Positions 7,706 to 16,627 of a stretch of DNA of 64,000 bases are shown here, one piece after another (within the stretch, counting starts at the first letter, position 1; each line of letters opens with the position of its first letter). The translations under genes were made by a program, and so were the position numbers. Under the pieces are notes generated by a model. That model worked only from the letters and a program-made list of their open reading frames with translations. It was not told where the DNA came from and made no database searches. Source of the DNA: Croceivirga sp009797885 (lineage in GTDB: Bacteria; Bacteroidota; Bacteroidia; Flavobacteriales; Flavobacteriaceae); the NCBI GenBank assembly GCA_045866215.1, contig AP035880.1:2728001-2792000 (forward strand). Reading direction: 5' to 3'.

Positions 7706-7719
7706 TTATGCATGCATAA
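7706..7719. promoter_or_regulatory. perfect 14-bp palindrome, candidate operator
   Basis: TTATGCATGCATAA is fully self-complementary and sits between the divergent thioesterase and nitronate monooxygenase genes, 13 bases outside the thioesterase start and 18 bases before the other gene's -7 box. The position suits a shared regulator. The cognate protein is unknown. Confidence 0.4.
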
Positions 7720-7737
7720 CAATTGACAAAAATACGC

Positions 7738-7745
7738 TAGTTTTG
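7738..7745 (+). promoter_or_regulatory. candidate -7 element of the nitronate monooxygenase gene
   Basis: TAGTTTTG matches TAnnTTTG exactly and lies 47 bases before the chosen ATG. A TTG at 7723-7725 is only 12 bases away, which is shorter than the usual spacing. Confidence 0.4.
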
Positions 7746-7792
7746 GTGTAAGTCATCAAAAATAGTTGTCCAGATCATTTAAATACAAGACC

Positions 7793-8767
7793 ATGAATCA
7801 AAAAGCCGACTTTATAAATACACTTTCCCTTCCTGCAATTGCCGCCCCCATGTTTTTGATATCCGGTCCAAAGCTGGTCATCGAATGTTGCAAGAATGGA
7901 ATAGTGGGCACCTTTCCCGCTTTGAACCAAAGAACCAGTGAGGGTTTTGAGGAATGGTTGGTTGAAATAAAAACGGAGTTGGCCAATTGGGAGCGGGAAA
8001 CCGGCAAAAAGGCAGCACCTTTTGGGGTCAATATTATTGTGCACCCCACGAATCCCAGGGTGGAAACGGATGTAAGATTGTGCGTGAAACATCAGGTTCC
8101 CCTGGTCATCACTTCTTTGGGTGCCGTTCAAATGGTGGTGGATGCCATCCATAGTTATGGCGGATTGGTGTTTCATGACGTGATTAAAAAACGCCACGCA
8201 CAGAAAGCTGCCGGGGCTGGAGTGGATGGCCTGATTTTGGTGGCCGCAGGAGCTGGGGGTCATGCCGGAACCATAAATCCAATGACCCTGGTGGCCGAAA
8301 CCAAACAATTCTTTGATAAGACCATCATCCTTTCCGGCTGTATCAGTACTGGGCGGGACATTGCCTCAGCCATGCAAATGGGTGCGGATTTGGCCTATAT
8401 GGGAACCCGGTTCATCAATGTAAAGGAAAGTAAGGCCCCTGAGGCCTACCAGCAGATGATCATTGATGCCGGAGCAAGTGATGTAACCTACACTGCCGCA
8501 ATTTCTGGAGTACATGCCAACTTTTTGTCCAAGAGTCTGGAAGCGGCCGGGTTGTCCGCTGAAGATCTGAAAAAAGATCAAAAAGTCGATTTTGGAAAGG
8601 AACTGGACACGGAGCACAAAGCCTGGAAGACCATTTGGTCTGCAGGACAGGGATCCGCACTAATTGAGGAGACCCTTTCCATTGCCGAATTAACCGATAA
8701 ATTGAAGTTGGAATTTAAAGAGGCCGTAGAGGAACAGCACAAGCTTTTGGAGATTTTCCCAAAGTAA
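7793..8767 (+). CDS. nitronate monooxygenase (2-nitropropane dioxygenase family)
   Basis: This 324-residue FMN enzyme has the TIM-barrel fold of nitronate monooxygenases, which oxidise toxic nitronates such as propionate-3-nitronate. It shows the N-terminal flavin loop (PAIAAPMFLISGPKLV), the segment GVNIIVHPTNPR, the catalytic-His motif VAAGAGGHAG, and the phosphate-binding GCISTGRDIASAMQMGADLA. The start at ATG 7793 is preferred to an upstream in-frame TTG at 7766, because the family N-terminus begins just after it. The substrate in this organism may be a fatty-acid-like nitronate or another enolate; that is not settled by sequence. Confidence 0.88.
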   Translation: MNQKADFINTLSLPAIAAPMFLISGPKLVIECCKNGIVGTFPALNQRTSEGFEEWLVEIKTELANWERETGKKAAPFGVNIIVHPTNPRVETDVRLCVKHQVPLVITSLGAVQMVVDAIHSYGGLVFHDVIKKRHAQKAAGAGVDGLILVAAGAGGHAGTINPMTLVAETKQFFDKTIILSGCISTGRDIASAMQMGADLAYMGTRFINVKESKAPEAYQQMIIDAGASDVTYTAAISGVHANFLSKSLEAAGLSAEDLKKDQKVDFGKELDTEHKAWKTIWSAGQGSALIEETLSIAELTDKLKLEFKEAVEEQHKLLEIFPK

Positions 8768-8803
8768 TGTCCTGATAAATCAAGCTTTTTATATCTTAGG
8801 GAA

Positions 8804-9766
8804 ATGCCACTGGTTCCCTCCAATTATCGACCTCCGTTTCTTTTTAGAAACGGACACTTTTCCACAATTTATGCTGGGGCCATAAGGAAAGTCCATGGTG
8901 TTATCCAAAAAAGGGAACGCTTGGAACTTCAGGATGGTGATTTCCTGGATTTGGACTGGAGTGAGTCCATCCAGCCCACGGAAAAGGTGGCTATCCTGCT
9001 CCATGGTCTGGAAGGTGACGCGCAACGACATTACATTACGGGTAGTGCCAAAAAACTCACCCAAAACAATTTTGATACCTGTGCCGTTAACTTTAGGGGG
9101 TGCAGTGGTCAGCCCAACCGTTTGTACCGTTCCTACCATTCTGGGGCAACCAAAGATTTAATGGCGGTAATAGGCCATATTTTGAATACCAAGGATTACA
9201 CCAAAATATACCTTCTGGGGTTCAGTCTTGGCGGCAACCTCGCCTTAAAATACCTCGGGGAAGGGAATCCCATACCTAAAGAAATAATGGCAGCGGTAGC
9301 GGTTTCGGTCCCTTGTGACTTAAAAGATGCCTGTGACCAACTATTGCGATCAAAGAACGTTTTGTATTCTGCGCGTTTCAAGAAGCATTTATTGGCCAAA
9401 CTTCGCACAAAGCAACAACTGTTTCCAACAAAGATTTCAGAGGGCGCCATTAACAAAATCAGTACCCTTAAGGATTTTGATGATGCCTATACTGCCCCTG
9501 CCCATGGGTTTGCAAATGCCTTGGATTATTATGCCCAATGCAGTTCCAAGCAATTCCTACCTAAAATTACCACACCTAGTTTGATTATAAATGCCAAGGA
9601 CGACTCCTTTTTGGGGGAGGCCTGTTATCCGTACAAAGAAGCCAAGGACAATCCCAGCCTTTTCCTGGAGGTTCCCGAATTTGGAGGTCATGTTGGTTTT
9701 TGGGGTAGAAGGAATATTAGCTATGCCGAAGAAAGGATATTGAATTTTTTTAAAAGCATACATTGA
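8804..9766 (+). CDS. YheT-type alpha/beta hydrolase
   Basis: The 320-residue protein belongs to the YheT/ABHD1-3 hydrolase family (UPF0017). The nucleophile elbow is GFSLGGN, with the catalytic Ser in LLGFSLGGNLALKYLGEG. The oxyanion region LLHGLEGDAQRHYITG precedes it, and the late Asp (AKDDSFLG) and His (FGGHVGFW) complete the triad. Members act on esters or short acyl lipids in the cytoplasm; the natural substrate is usually unknown. A -7-like box (TATCTTAG) ends four bases before GAAATG, so the leader may be very short. The gene lies 36 bp after the nitronate monooxygenase gene. Confidence 0.85.
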   Translation: MPLVPSNYRPPFLFRNGHFSTIYAGAIRKVHGVIQKRERLELQDGDFLDLDWSESIQPTEKVAILLHGLEGDAQRHYITGSAKKLTQNNFDTCAVNFRGCSGQPNRLYRSYHSGATKDLMAVIGHILNTKDYTKIYLLGFSLGGNLALKYLGEGNPIPKEIMAAVAVSVPCDLKDACDQLLRSKNVLYSARFKKHLLAKLRTKQQLFPTKISEGAINKISTLKDFDDAYTAPAHGFANALDYYAQCSSKQFLPKITTPSLIINAKDDSFLGEACYPYKEAKDNPSLFLEVPEFGGHVGFWGRRNISYAEERILNFFKSIH

Positions 9767-9923
9767 ACTCATTTAAACTTTTTCAAATGGCTAAAAAATT
9801 GTCCTTTTGTATCCATTTTTCGTCTTTTTTTCCTTCCGTAGCCCAGCTATGCAACTCAAAAAAGCCTTCAACTGGCCACAAAATCCCTAATTTTCGCCTC
9901 ATTCCAAAAAGTTCAAATGAGTT
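9766..9923. repeat. 158-bp segment bounded by 24-bp inverted repeats
   Basis: The ends (9766-9789 and 9900-9923) are inverted copies identical at 21 of 24 positions, beginning AACTCATTT. About 110 bp with no reading frame lies between. No target-site duplication is seen. The left end touches the stop codon of the hydrolase gene. It could be a remnant of a small non-autonomous element or a large terminator-like structure. Confidence 0.45.
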
Positions 9924-9956
9924 CCTTTATAATTAAGCATACCAACCTACCATTTT

Positions 9957-11315
9957 ATGATAAAAATACGCTCTCTTTCCATAGGCACCTGTGTTTTGCT
10001 CTCCTCCTGTGTCAATACCAATGAATTTGAACCTGCTGAAAGTAACTGCACCTCGGATATTGCGGCAAATGTTACTTTTTCCGAAGTGAAATCCCTCTAC
10101 CAAGGGGAAATAGTACAAATCCAAGAGGATTGGGTGATTGAAGGATATGTGGTTTCTTCGGACAGGGCCAAGAACTTTTTTAGTGTGTTGCACTTTCAGG
10201 ATAGTCCGATTAATCCTTCGGAAGGTTTTCAAATTGAAATTGATGTTCGGGACAATTGCTTGCTGTTTCCGGAAGGTAGTAGGATTCTCATCAAATTAAA
10301 AGGATTGTACCTGGGCCAAAGTAAGGATGTTTTTAAGTTGGGAGGGACCTTTGCTGCGTTTGGAACAACTTCGGTGGGCCGGTTACCTTCCTTAATGGTC
10401 CCCGAACATATTTTCGTTTCCTGTGATGCTTTTGCGGATATCGTTCCATGGGAGGTTGCCATTTCCGAGTTAAATGCTACAATGACCAATACCCTGGTAC
10501 GATTTCGGGATATGGAGGTGGTCGAGGAGGAATTGGACAGTATCTTCGCTGTAAAGGGAGAAGGGACGGAACGTCATCTTATTGACTGCTCCGATCATGG
10601 ATTGACCTTGTTGAACAGTGGATTTTCGGATTTTCAGGCGGAACCCCTCCCCCAAGGTAAAGGCTCCATAACAGGGGTACTTTTGAGGGAGAATGACGAT
10701 TATTTTTTGGCCATTAGGGATAAGGCCGATATTGACTTCGGTAATGAACGATGTGCAGCATTAATTACTGAGTTTACCTCCAATGCACTTTTCTTTTCAG
10801 AATTGGCAGACCCCAACAACAATGCCGATGCCCGATTTTTAGAACTGTACAATTCGGCCGACATGCCTTTGGATTTGAACGGTTGGTCCATTCGTAGATA
10901 TACCAATGCCAATACCGATATCAGTTCCACGATCGACCTTACAGGATGGGTGATTGATGCGGAAAGTACTTTGGTCATTTCCCCCAACGCCACGGCCTTT
11001 GAAACGGTCTATGGCTTTCCACCGGATTTAGGGGTTGGCACCAATAGTCCGGCAGATTCCAATGGGGATGATAACCTGGAACTGGTGGATCCTTTTGGAA
11101 CCGTGATCGATGTCTTTGGGGTGGTAGGTGAGGACGGTTCCGGCACCAATCATGAGTTTGAGGATGGTAGAGCGGTTAGGAATCCTGAAATTTCAACGGG
11201 AAATCCAACCTATACTTTTTTGGAATGGACTATTTTTAATGACTCGGGAAGAGCAGGAACACTGAACCAACCACAAAATGCTCCTGAAGATTTTTCCCCA
11301 GGGTCTAGAAATTGA
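9957..11315 (+). CDS. secreted lipoprotein with DUF5689-like and lamin-tail domains
   Basis: This 452-residue protein begins with a lipoprotein signal peptide (IGTCVLLSSC, lipobox Cys about residue 19), so it should be anchored to a membrane facing the periplasm or surface. The first half (about 35-265) looks like the DUF5689/OB-like domain common in Bacteroidota (motif IQEDWVIEGYVVSSDRAKNF). The second (about 270-400) is a lamin-tail domain: ITEFTSNALFFSELADPNNN followed by FLELYNSADMPLDLNGW. Such proteins often accompany extracellular nucleases or phosphatases; none is next to it here. Function is unknown. Confidence 0.75.
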   Translation: MIKIRSLSIGTCVLLSSCVNTNEFEPAESNCTSDIAANVTFSEVKSLYQGEIVQIQEDWVIEGYVVSSDRAKNFFSVLHFQDSPINPSEGFQIEIDVRDNCLLFPEGSRILIKLKGLYLGQSKDVFKLGGTFAAFGTTSVGRLPSLMVPEHIFVSCDAFADIVPWEVAISELNATMTNTLVRFRDMEVVEEELDSIFAVKGEGTERHLIDCSDHGLTLLNSGFSDFQAEPLPQGKGSITGVLLRENDDYFLAIRDKADIDFGNERCAALITEFTSNALFFSELADPNNNADARFLELYNSADMPLDLNGWSIRRYTNANTDISSTIDLTGWVIDAESTLVISPNATAFETVYGFPPDLGVGTNSPADSNGDDNLELVDPFGTVIDVFGVVGEDGSGTNHEFEDGRAVRNPEISTGNPTYTFLEWTIFNDSGRAGTLNQPQNAPEDFSPGSRN

Positions 11316-11324
11316 AAATTGGAT

Positions 11325-11804
11325 ATGACATCAAAAACAGACTTTTTTAAGGACATCCGCAACGGAAATTTAGAAGGGGTCCAAACCGTTTTAAAGCATA
11401 ACCCGGATTGGATCAACAGTACGGATGAAAGAGGCTCAACCCCATTATTACTGACCACTTATTATGGACATTTGGAAATCGCAAAATACCTTCTGGAAAG
11501 TGGTGCCAAAGTGGATGCCCAAGATGGATCCGGAAATACCGCTTTAATGGGGGTCTGTTTTAAGGGATATGAAGAAATTGCTTCCTTGCTGGTAAAAGCG
11601 GGGGCCAATGTGAACCATGTAAACAGTATGGGGGCCACCTGCTTAATTTATGCCGCCACCTTCAATAAGATTGGAATTGCCAAAATCCTTTTGGAACATG
11701 GCGCAGATACAAAGGCGACGGATGCCCGGGGCAATTCTGCATTGGATAATGCAAGGATGCAGGAAGCCCAGGAAATGATTGAACTTTTGGAACGCTATAA
11801 GTAA
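11325..11804 (+). CDS. ankyrin-repeat protein
   Basis: The 159-residue protein consists of about four ankyrin repeats, each with the TPLLLTTYYGHLEIAKYLLE-type pattern (residues about 35-150). It is a protein-interaction scaffold without a catalytic domain or signal peptide. The start is placed at ATG 11325 rather than the in-frame TTG two codons upstream. Its stop codon overlaps the NUDIX gene start by one base (TAATG), and the omega-amidase gene follows, so the three form a tight operon. The partner protein is unknown. Confidence 0.85.
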   Translation: MTSKTDFFKDIRNGNLEGVQTVLKHNPDWINSTDERGSTPLLLTTYYGHLEIAKYLLESGAKVDAQDGSGNTALMGVCFKGYEEIASLLVKAGANVNHVNSMGATCLIYAATFNKIGIAKILLEHGADTKATDARGNSALDNARMQEAQEMIELLERYK

Positions 11805-12427
11805 TGGATGCAAAGGAGCAATTGGATGTGGTTAAAAGAATAAAGGCCATAGCAGAAACAGGCTTGGTCTACGCAGGGGATGCGTATGACAAGGAACGCT
11901 ATGAGGAATTACGGGAAATAGGGTTAAAATTGATGGCCCATCTTTCCCGCGAGCCCTTCACAAAACTCGACAGCTTTTTTCTTCCGCAATTGGATTATCC
12001 GACCCCAAAAGTAGATGTACGGGGATTTGTCCTTAATGAAAGGGACGAGATACTTATGGCCCAGGAAAGTGTGGATAGCAAGTGGACCATCCCCGGCGGG
12101 TGGGCAGATGTAGGCAATACACCAACAGAAGTGGCGGTAAAGGAGATTAAGGAAGAAACAGGATTGGATACCGAAATTGTCAGATTGTTGGCCGTTTACG
12201 ATAAACAACGCCACAAACATCCTCCAGAACCGTATTACATCTACAAACTCATGTTCCTGTGCCGGATAAACGGAGGGGAATTAAAAGCAGGATTTGATAT
12301 GCAGGGGGTAGGATGGTTTTCTTTGGACAACCTTCCTCCGCTCTCGGAAGAACGTATCCTGGAAAACCAATTGAGGCATTTATTTCAAATGGTCAAAGAG
12401 AATGTAAAAGAGGTGTATTCTGATTGA
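11804..12427 (+). CDS. NUDIX hydrolase, YjhB-like
   Basis: The 207-residue protein has an N-terminal helical NUDIX_N-type segment (about 1-65) and a NUDIX domain (about 66-200). The NUDIX box is GWADVGNTPTEVAVKEIKEE followed by TGL, the YjhB-like variant. It probably hydrolyses an ADP-ribose-like or other nucleoside diphosphate derivative. It overlaps the ankyrin gene by one base and precedes the amidase gene by one base, which indicates one transcript. Confidence 0.85.
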   Translation: MDAKEQLDVVKRIKAIAETGLVYAGDAYDKERYEELREIGLKLMAHLSREPFTKLDSFFLPQLDYPTPKVDVRGFVLNERDEILMAQESVDSKWTIPGGWADVGNTPTEVAVKEIKEETGLDTEIVRLLAVYDKQRHKHPPEPYYIYKLMFLCRINGGELKAGFDMQGVGWFSLDNLPPLSEERILENQLRHLFQMVKENVKEVYSD

Positions 12428-12428
12428 T

Positions 12429-13199
12429 ATGGCAAAGGAACTTACGGTAGCACTCATCCAATCCCATCTCATTTGGGAAAACCCTGAAGCGAATCGAGCG
12501 CTCTTCTCGGAAAGAATTGATTCCATTTCGGATGCTGTGGATGTCATCATTTTACCAGAGATGTTCACCACGGGTTTTACCATGAATCCCCAAAATGTCC
12601 TTTTTGAAGAAAAATCCAAGACCATTGCGTGGATGCAGGAATGGGCCAGGAAAAAGGATGCTGCAATCGTGGGAAGTATCGTGGACTCGGAAGAAGGTAA
12701 GTTTTACAACAGATTATGGTTTGTAGCCCCGGAGGGAATGTCAACCTATGACAAAAAGCATACGTTTACTTTAGCCGGGGAGGATAAAGTGTATCACCCA
12801 GGGACCTCCAAAGTAATTTTGGAATATAGGGGCTTCACGATTTGCCCAATGATCTGTTACGACCTCCGGTTTCCGGTTTGGGCCAGAAATGTAGAGGGAT
12901 ATGATGCGCTTATTTACGTGGCGAATTGGCCCAAACCCCGGATAAGCGCCTGGGATACCTTATTAAAGGCCAGGGCCATTGAAAATATGGCTTATTGTAT
13001 TGGGGTAAATCGTATTGGAAAGGATAGCTCGGGACATGAATATTCCGGACATTCGGCGGTTTACGATGTCCTGGGGAACCCCTTGGCCTATTCGGAAAAA
13101 GAAGAAATCCTATATGCCACCTTAACCAAGGAGCACATTGATACCTACCGCAATAAACTACGGTTTTTGGAAGACCGGGATGAATTCAGTTTGTTATGA
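12429..13199 (+). CDS. nitrilase-superfamily omega-amidase (YafV type)
   Basis: The 256-residue enzyme has the Glu-Lys-Cys triad of the nitrilase superfamily: E44 (ILPEMFTTGF), K109 (TYDKKHTF) and C143 (PMICYDLRFP). The pattern and length fit the YafV/NIT2 omega-amidases, which hydrolyse 2-oxoglutaramate or 2-oxosuccinamate and so repair by-products of glutamine and asparagine transamination. It is the last gene of the ankyrin-NUDIX-amidase run and overlaps the convergent lipoprotein gene by 14 bases. Confidence 0.88.
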   Translation: MAKELTVALIQSHLIWENPEANRALFSERIDSISDAVDVIILPEMFTTGFTMNPQNVLFEEKSKTIAWMQEWARKKDAAIVGSIVDSEEGKFYNRLWFVAPEGMSTYDKKHTFTLAGEDKVYHPGTSKVILEYRGFTICPMICYDLRFPVWARNVEGYDALIYVANWPKPRISAWDTLLKARAIENMAYCIGVNRIGKDSSGHEYSGHSAVYDVLGNPLAYSEKEEILYATLTKEHIDTYRNKLRFLEDRDEFSLL

Positions 13200-14805
13200 G
13201 AAAGGTCTGCTCCATCTCCCAATTGGCGCGGACATCAATAATATCAGGGTAGTAACTTATCCGTTCCGGTTGTATTCGTTTTAGATAGTTTCCAGTGTCC
13301 CATTTACCGTTGCCGTTATCATCAAAAATGACCCGAATCCCATACTTTCCCGGCTCAAGGGTGTTGAACTGAAATGGTTTTGGTTCAGTTCCAATCTGTT
13401 CGCGTTTAATTTCCCCGCGATCATCCGTCAATTGTACCACAATGGGATAACGGATATTGCCGCTAACGGTAAGTACCATATTTCCGAAATCCGTTCGTTT
13501 TTCAGTGGCAAGCCTCACTTGCAGCGTATCGTTTTCCATGCCAAAGAAGTCCGCTATGGCTCCAGGTAAAAAAGTAAGGGCATACTGTTGTTCCTCCAAA
13601 AGCTCAAAGTCCACATCCACTCGATTTTCCAGGGTGTCCAAACGCGTTTTAAAGGGAATTGAAAGGGAATCCCTGTCCATAATGGCAATCTTGGTACTAT
13701 CCACCAAAGCCAAGGGTGTATTTGCATTAATATGAAACTGCTCCTCAAAATTGATCTTACCTCCATGGCTTGGGCTCAGCTTTAGACTATCCAGGGGCAA
13801 TTTTCGGGTTTTTACAGTAAAGGTGTCGAGAACTTTATACAGTTCATTGGAAACTGTAAAAACAATGGAATCAATATCCGTAGGCGTCAACCAATAATTT
13901 AAGGTGTCTTTGTCCTTTTCCTTTTTAATAATGGTTCTTACGGAGTCCGGTAATGGAGTAAGTGGTCTTATCCGCATGCTGTCACTATTTCCACTATACC
14001 CAAAAATAATTCTGTTTTTGGCTACATAACTAGGTACGGACGCAGCATAATCCGGTACTTCCTTAAAAAGATTCAATAGGAGCAATGTGTCCGTGGGCAG
14101 GGTAATGGTATCATTGAGAAAGGCAATCTTATCTCCCCTTTGATCAAAAACATTGTTTCTGCCTTCATCTTTGACCCCAAAAATTTTGTACGTTCCGGCC
14201 TTTAGGTTCCTCAGCTGAAAGAAAGGAAGACTGTCCCCGGTATTGGCCAGATAATTGGGAGGATATTTGTAAATGGTGGAGTCGTTGTAAATACTGTCAA
14301 TTTCATACAGCATCACACTTACGAACTCATCTGGATTTCTATCAAAAGCATCCTTTACCACCCCGGAAAGGGAAAGGGAATCAATGACCTCCCCAGTAGA
14401 GAAAACATAGGTGAGAAAGCTGTTGGGATTGCCTTCATTATTATCCACGATGCTCTGACCAAAATTAATGGTATAGGTAGTGTTTTCCCTTAGGGTATCC
14501 TTAAGGGTGATCTCAATAAATTTACTGGCTCCCCCCAAGGGTTTGATTTCCGGGATGTTTTTTAAGGGAGGGGATACAATTAGCTGATTTTGAACATCTT
14601 GTAATTTAATGTATTCATCAAAATACAATCTGATCTTTTGCGAATCAAAGTTGATGGAAAGATTTTCGGGCTCCGCCCTCAGTAGCACGGGGGGGTCTAT
14701 ATCTTTGGGCCCTCCGGTTGGGTTTCCCCGTCTTGCGCACTGCCAAAATGCCGTAAGTGAGAGACCCAGGAAAACAATACTCAAAATCCGCTTTGCCAAT
14801 TGCAT
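13186..14805 (-). CDS. lipoprotein with N-terminal Big_5 (Ig-like) domain
   Basis: The 539-residue protein starts with a lipoprotein signal (LSLTAFWQC, Cys23) followed by RRGNPTGGPKDIDPPVLL, the hallmark opening of the Bacteroidota Big_5/SbsA Ig-like family. The first Ig-like domain spans about 30-130 (RLYFDEYIKL is the core strand). Repeated beta-rich segments follow, and the C-terminal part (GKYGIRVIFDDNGNGKWDTG) resembles a prealbumin-like fold. These proteins are conserved across Flavobacteriia and are probably periplasmic or surface structural proteins with no known enzyme activity. The ATG at 14805 is chosen over an in-frame TTG at 14814. Confidence 0.82.
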   Translation of the reverse strand: MQLAKRILSIVFLGLSLTAFWQCARRGNPTGGPKDIDPPVLLRAEPENLSINFDSQKIRLYFDEYIKLQDVQNQLIVSPPLKNIPEIKPLGGASKFIEITLKDTLRENTTYTINFGQSIVDNNEGNPNSFLTYVFSTGEVIDSLSLSGVVKDAFDRNPDEFVSVMLYEIDSIYNDSTIYKYPPNYLANTGDSLPFFQLRNLKAGTYKIFGVKDEGRNNVFDQRGDKIAFLNDTITLPTDTLLLLNLFKEVPDYAASVPSYVAKNRIIFGYSGNSDSMRIRPLTPLPDSVRTIIKKEKDKDTLNYWLTPTDIDSIVFTVSNELYKVLDTFTVKTRKLPLDSLKLSPSHGGKINFEEQFHINANTPLALVDSTKIAIMDRDSLSIPFKTRLDTLENRVDVDFELLEEQQYALTFLPGAIADFFGMENDTLQVRLATEKRTDFGNMVLTVSGNIRYPIVVQLTDDRGEIKREQIGTEPKPFQFNTLEPGKYGIRVIFDDNGNGKWDTGNYLKRIQPERISYYPDIIDVRANWEMEQTFLITN

Positions 14806-14863
14806 AGAATCCAATTGTGGGGCAAAGAAACGATTTTTGAAACAATCTCAACGTTAAGTTCTG

Positions 14864-15559
14864 TTAAGGAACAACGGCCATGGTGGCCACGTACAGTTGT
14901 ACATTGGAAATTTGAAGTAAGGTGGTGGCACAGGCCTCTATGGTTGCCCCGGTGGTAATGACATCATCCACCAATAAAAGCTTTTTGTGTTCAAGCCCCT
15001 TTGCGTTCTTCAGCACAAAAAGGTCCTGATTGTTTTTCCAACGGGCCAGACGGGACTTTTTGGTCTGCGTTTTGGTATTTTGGGTCTTGATCAAAACCGT
15101 ATCCCTATACTGGGCATTCAAATGGGAGGCCATTTTTTTTCCAAACAGTTCTACTTGGTTATAACCGCGTTTTTTCAGCTTTTTGGGATGGAGGGGTACC
15201 GGAATCACGGCATCGATCTGCAGGTCTTTTTCCCCGGCAATTTGGAATCCAAACCAATTTCCGATAAGATCACCCACTTCATATTGATTTTTGTACTTCA
15301 AATAATGCAGTAGATTTTTAACGATTCCGTGCTTCGAAAAGAAAAGGAAGGAAGCCGCCTTCTCAATGGGCACACGGCCATAAAATATGCGGTCTACGGC
15401 ATTTTCTTCGGTAAAATTGTGACCGGTCATCGGTAAATCATGTCGACAAACGGTGCACAGGAGGTACTCTCCTCTGGATAATTGTACATTACATCCAAAA
15501 CACACTGGTGGCAATAGGATGGAGTTAATATCGTTTATTATCTTTGACGGCCAGTTCAT
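14864..15559 (-). CDS. ComF-family phosphoribosyltransferase-like protein
   Basis: The 231-residue protein has the ComF layout: an N-terminal zinc-binding segment with paired Cys (CFGC and CTVC) and a C-terminal type I phosphoribosyltransferase domain. The PRPP motif is LLLVDDVITTGAT near residue 200. ComF proteins work with DNA uptake and single-strand handling in naturally competent bacteria; in Bacteroidota the gene is near-universal. The ATG at 15559 (MNWPSK) is preferred to the TTG at 15565. It is divergent from the coiled-coil membrane protein gene across 38 bp. Confidence 0.85.
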   Translation of the reverse strand: MNWPSKIINDINSILLPPVCFGCNVQLSRGEYLLCTVCRHDLPMTGHNFTEENAVDRIFYGRVPIEKAASFLFFSKHGIVKNLLHYLKYKNQYEVGDLIGNWFGFQIAGEKDLQIDAVIPVPLHPKKLKKRGYNQVELFGKKMASHLNAQYRDTVLIKTQNTKTQTKKSRLARWKNNQDLFVLKNAKGLEHKKLLLVDDVITTGATIEACATTLLQISNVQLYVATMAVVP

Positions 15560-15597
15560 GAACAAATCTTATACCTGCAAAATCAGCCACTTATCTG

Positions 15598-16494
15598 ATG
15601 GAATCCCAAGATACCACTTTCAATTATAAGATTATACTTGCGGCATTGGTGGCGGTAATTATTGCAATCCTTATTGCGTTTTATTATAGCTATGCACAGT
15701 CCCAAAACGAGTTGGGATATCTGGAGGATGAAAAAAAGCTTTTGGTGAAGGATTTGACCTTGATGAAGGCAGAGGTGGACCGACTCTCTGGATTGAATGA
15801 GGTCAATGATATTGAACTACAGACCTCAAAATTTCGGATACAGCAATTATTGGATTCCGTTGGGCAATTGAACTTTAACGTTATAAAGCTAAAAGAGGAC
15901 CGAAAGGCATTGCGGGTCTTGGAAGCCAGATTTGACAGTTTAAAATTGAAGAATAATTTTCTTCGCTACAATAACTCCCTGTTGACCCAGAAATATGAAC
16001 GTACCCTTAGGCAGATTGAGGAACTGCGTGGTAAGACCAGTACATTGGCCCAGGCAGAGGCCCTGGCCAGGCAAAAGAACCAGGAATTGGCCAAGGAACT
16101 CAAGATAAAGAGCTATCTCAAAATGGAGAACTCCGAAGGAAGTGGTTTTCGACTTCGCGCCGGGAGGCCTTTAAAGACGAACAAAGCGGATGTCATTGAA
16201 AAACTACGGGGATGTGCCACCATACAGGGCAATCCAAATGAGATCAACGAAATAAAGGTCATTTACCTTCAGTTCCTGAATCCGGATATGGCCGTGATTG
16301 AAGATAATGCCAATGTGGTTTCGGTTGGGGGGAATACCTACAGCAAAAGGGTTGAGGTGGTCTATTTGGGAAAAGAGGTCAGTTTTTGTGATGCCATTAC
16401 CGTGCCCGAAGGGTCGCTTGAACCAGGAATCTATACCCTCAACATTTTTGAGGACCAACGACTCCTTTCCTCTTCCGAATTTCAGTTGAAATAA
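15598..16494 (+). CDS. membrane-anchored coiled-coil protein of unknown function
   Basis: I do not recognise a named family. The 298-residue protein has one N-terminal transmembrane segment (about 9-32, IILAALVAVIIAILIAFYYS), a long heptad-rich coiled coil (about 35-170, many Leu/Lys/Glu), and a compact beta-rich C-terminal domain (about 175-298) with KTNKADVIEKLRGCATIQGN. The topology suggests a small cytoplasmic N-terminus and a periplasmic rod and head. It lies between a ComF-like gene (divergent) and glyS (same strand, 133 bp later). Confidence 0.75.
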   Translation: MESQDTTFNYKIILAALVAVIIAILIAFYYSYAQSQNELGYLEDEKKLLVKDLTLMKAEVDRLSGLNEVNDIELQTSKFRIQQLLDSVGQLNFNVIKLKEDRKALRVLEARFDSLKLKNNFLRYNNSLLTQKYERTLRQIEELRGKTSTLAQAEALARQKNQELAKELKIKSYLKMENSEGSGFRLRAGRPLKTNKADVIEKLRGCATIQGNPNEINEIKVIYLQFLNPDMAVIEDNANVVSVGGNTYSKRVEVVYLGKEVSFCDAITVPEGSLEPGIYTLNIFEDQRLLSSSEFQLK

Positions 16495-16614
16495 GAGGTT
16501 CCCTAGACACTGGGGCCGCCTTTCAAAGAACAAAGTAACAGTGTAGTGGTGGTGTGTGGAAACCACAATTTTAAGCTCCTGATTTTTTTCGTTTTTAGAT
16601 TTACCCTATTGTTT

Positions 16615-16622
16615 TACTTTTG
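16615..16622 (+). promoter_or_regulatory. candidate -7 element of glyS
   Basis: TACTTTTG is an exact TAnnTTTG match and ends five bases before the glyS ATG. Use of this box would give a leaderless or nearly leaderless mRNA. No clear -33 element is seen at the usual spacing. Confidence 0.45.
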
Positions 16623-16627
16623 CCCCT

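Noticed and set aside
7775..8308. 177-codon open frame antisense to the nitronate monooxygenase gene
   Set aside because: It mirrors a well-supported gene, has many rare-looking residues such as Cys and His, and shows no domain.
16555..16567. TGTGG-AAA-CCACA hairpin considered as a terminator before glyS
   Set aside because: The stem is only five pairs and the T run is short, so it is no stronger than chance.
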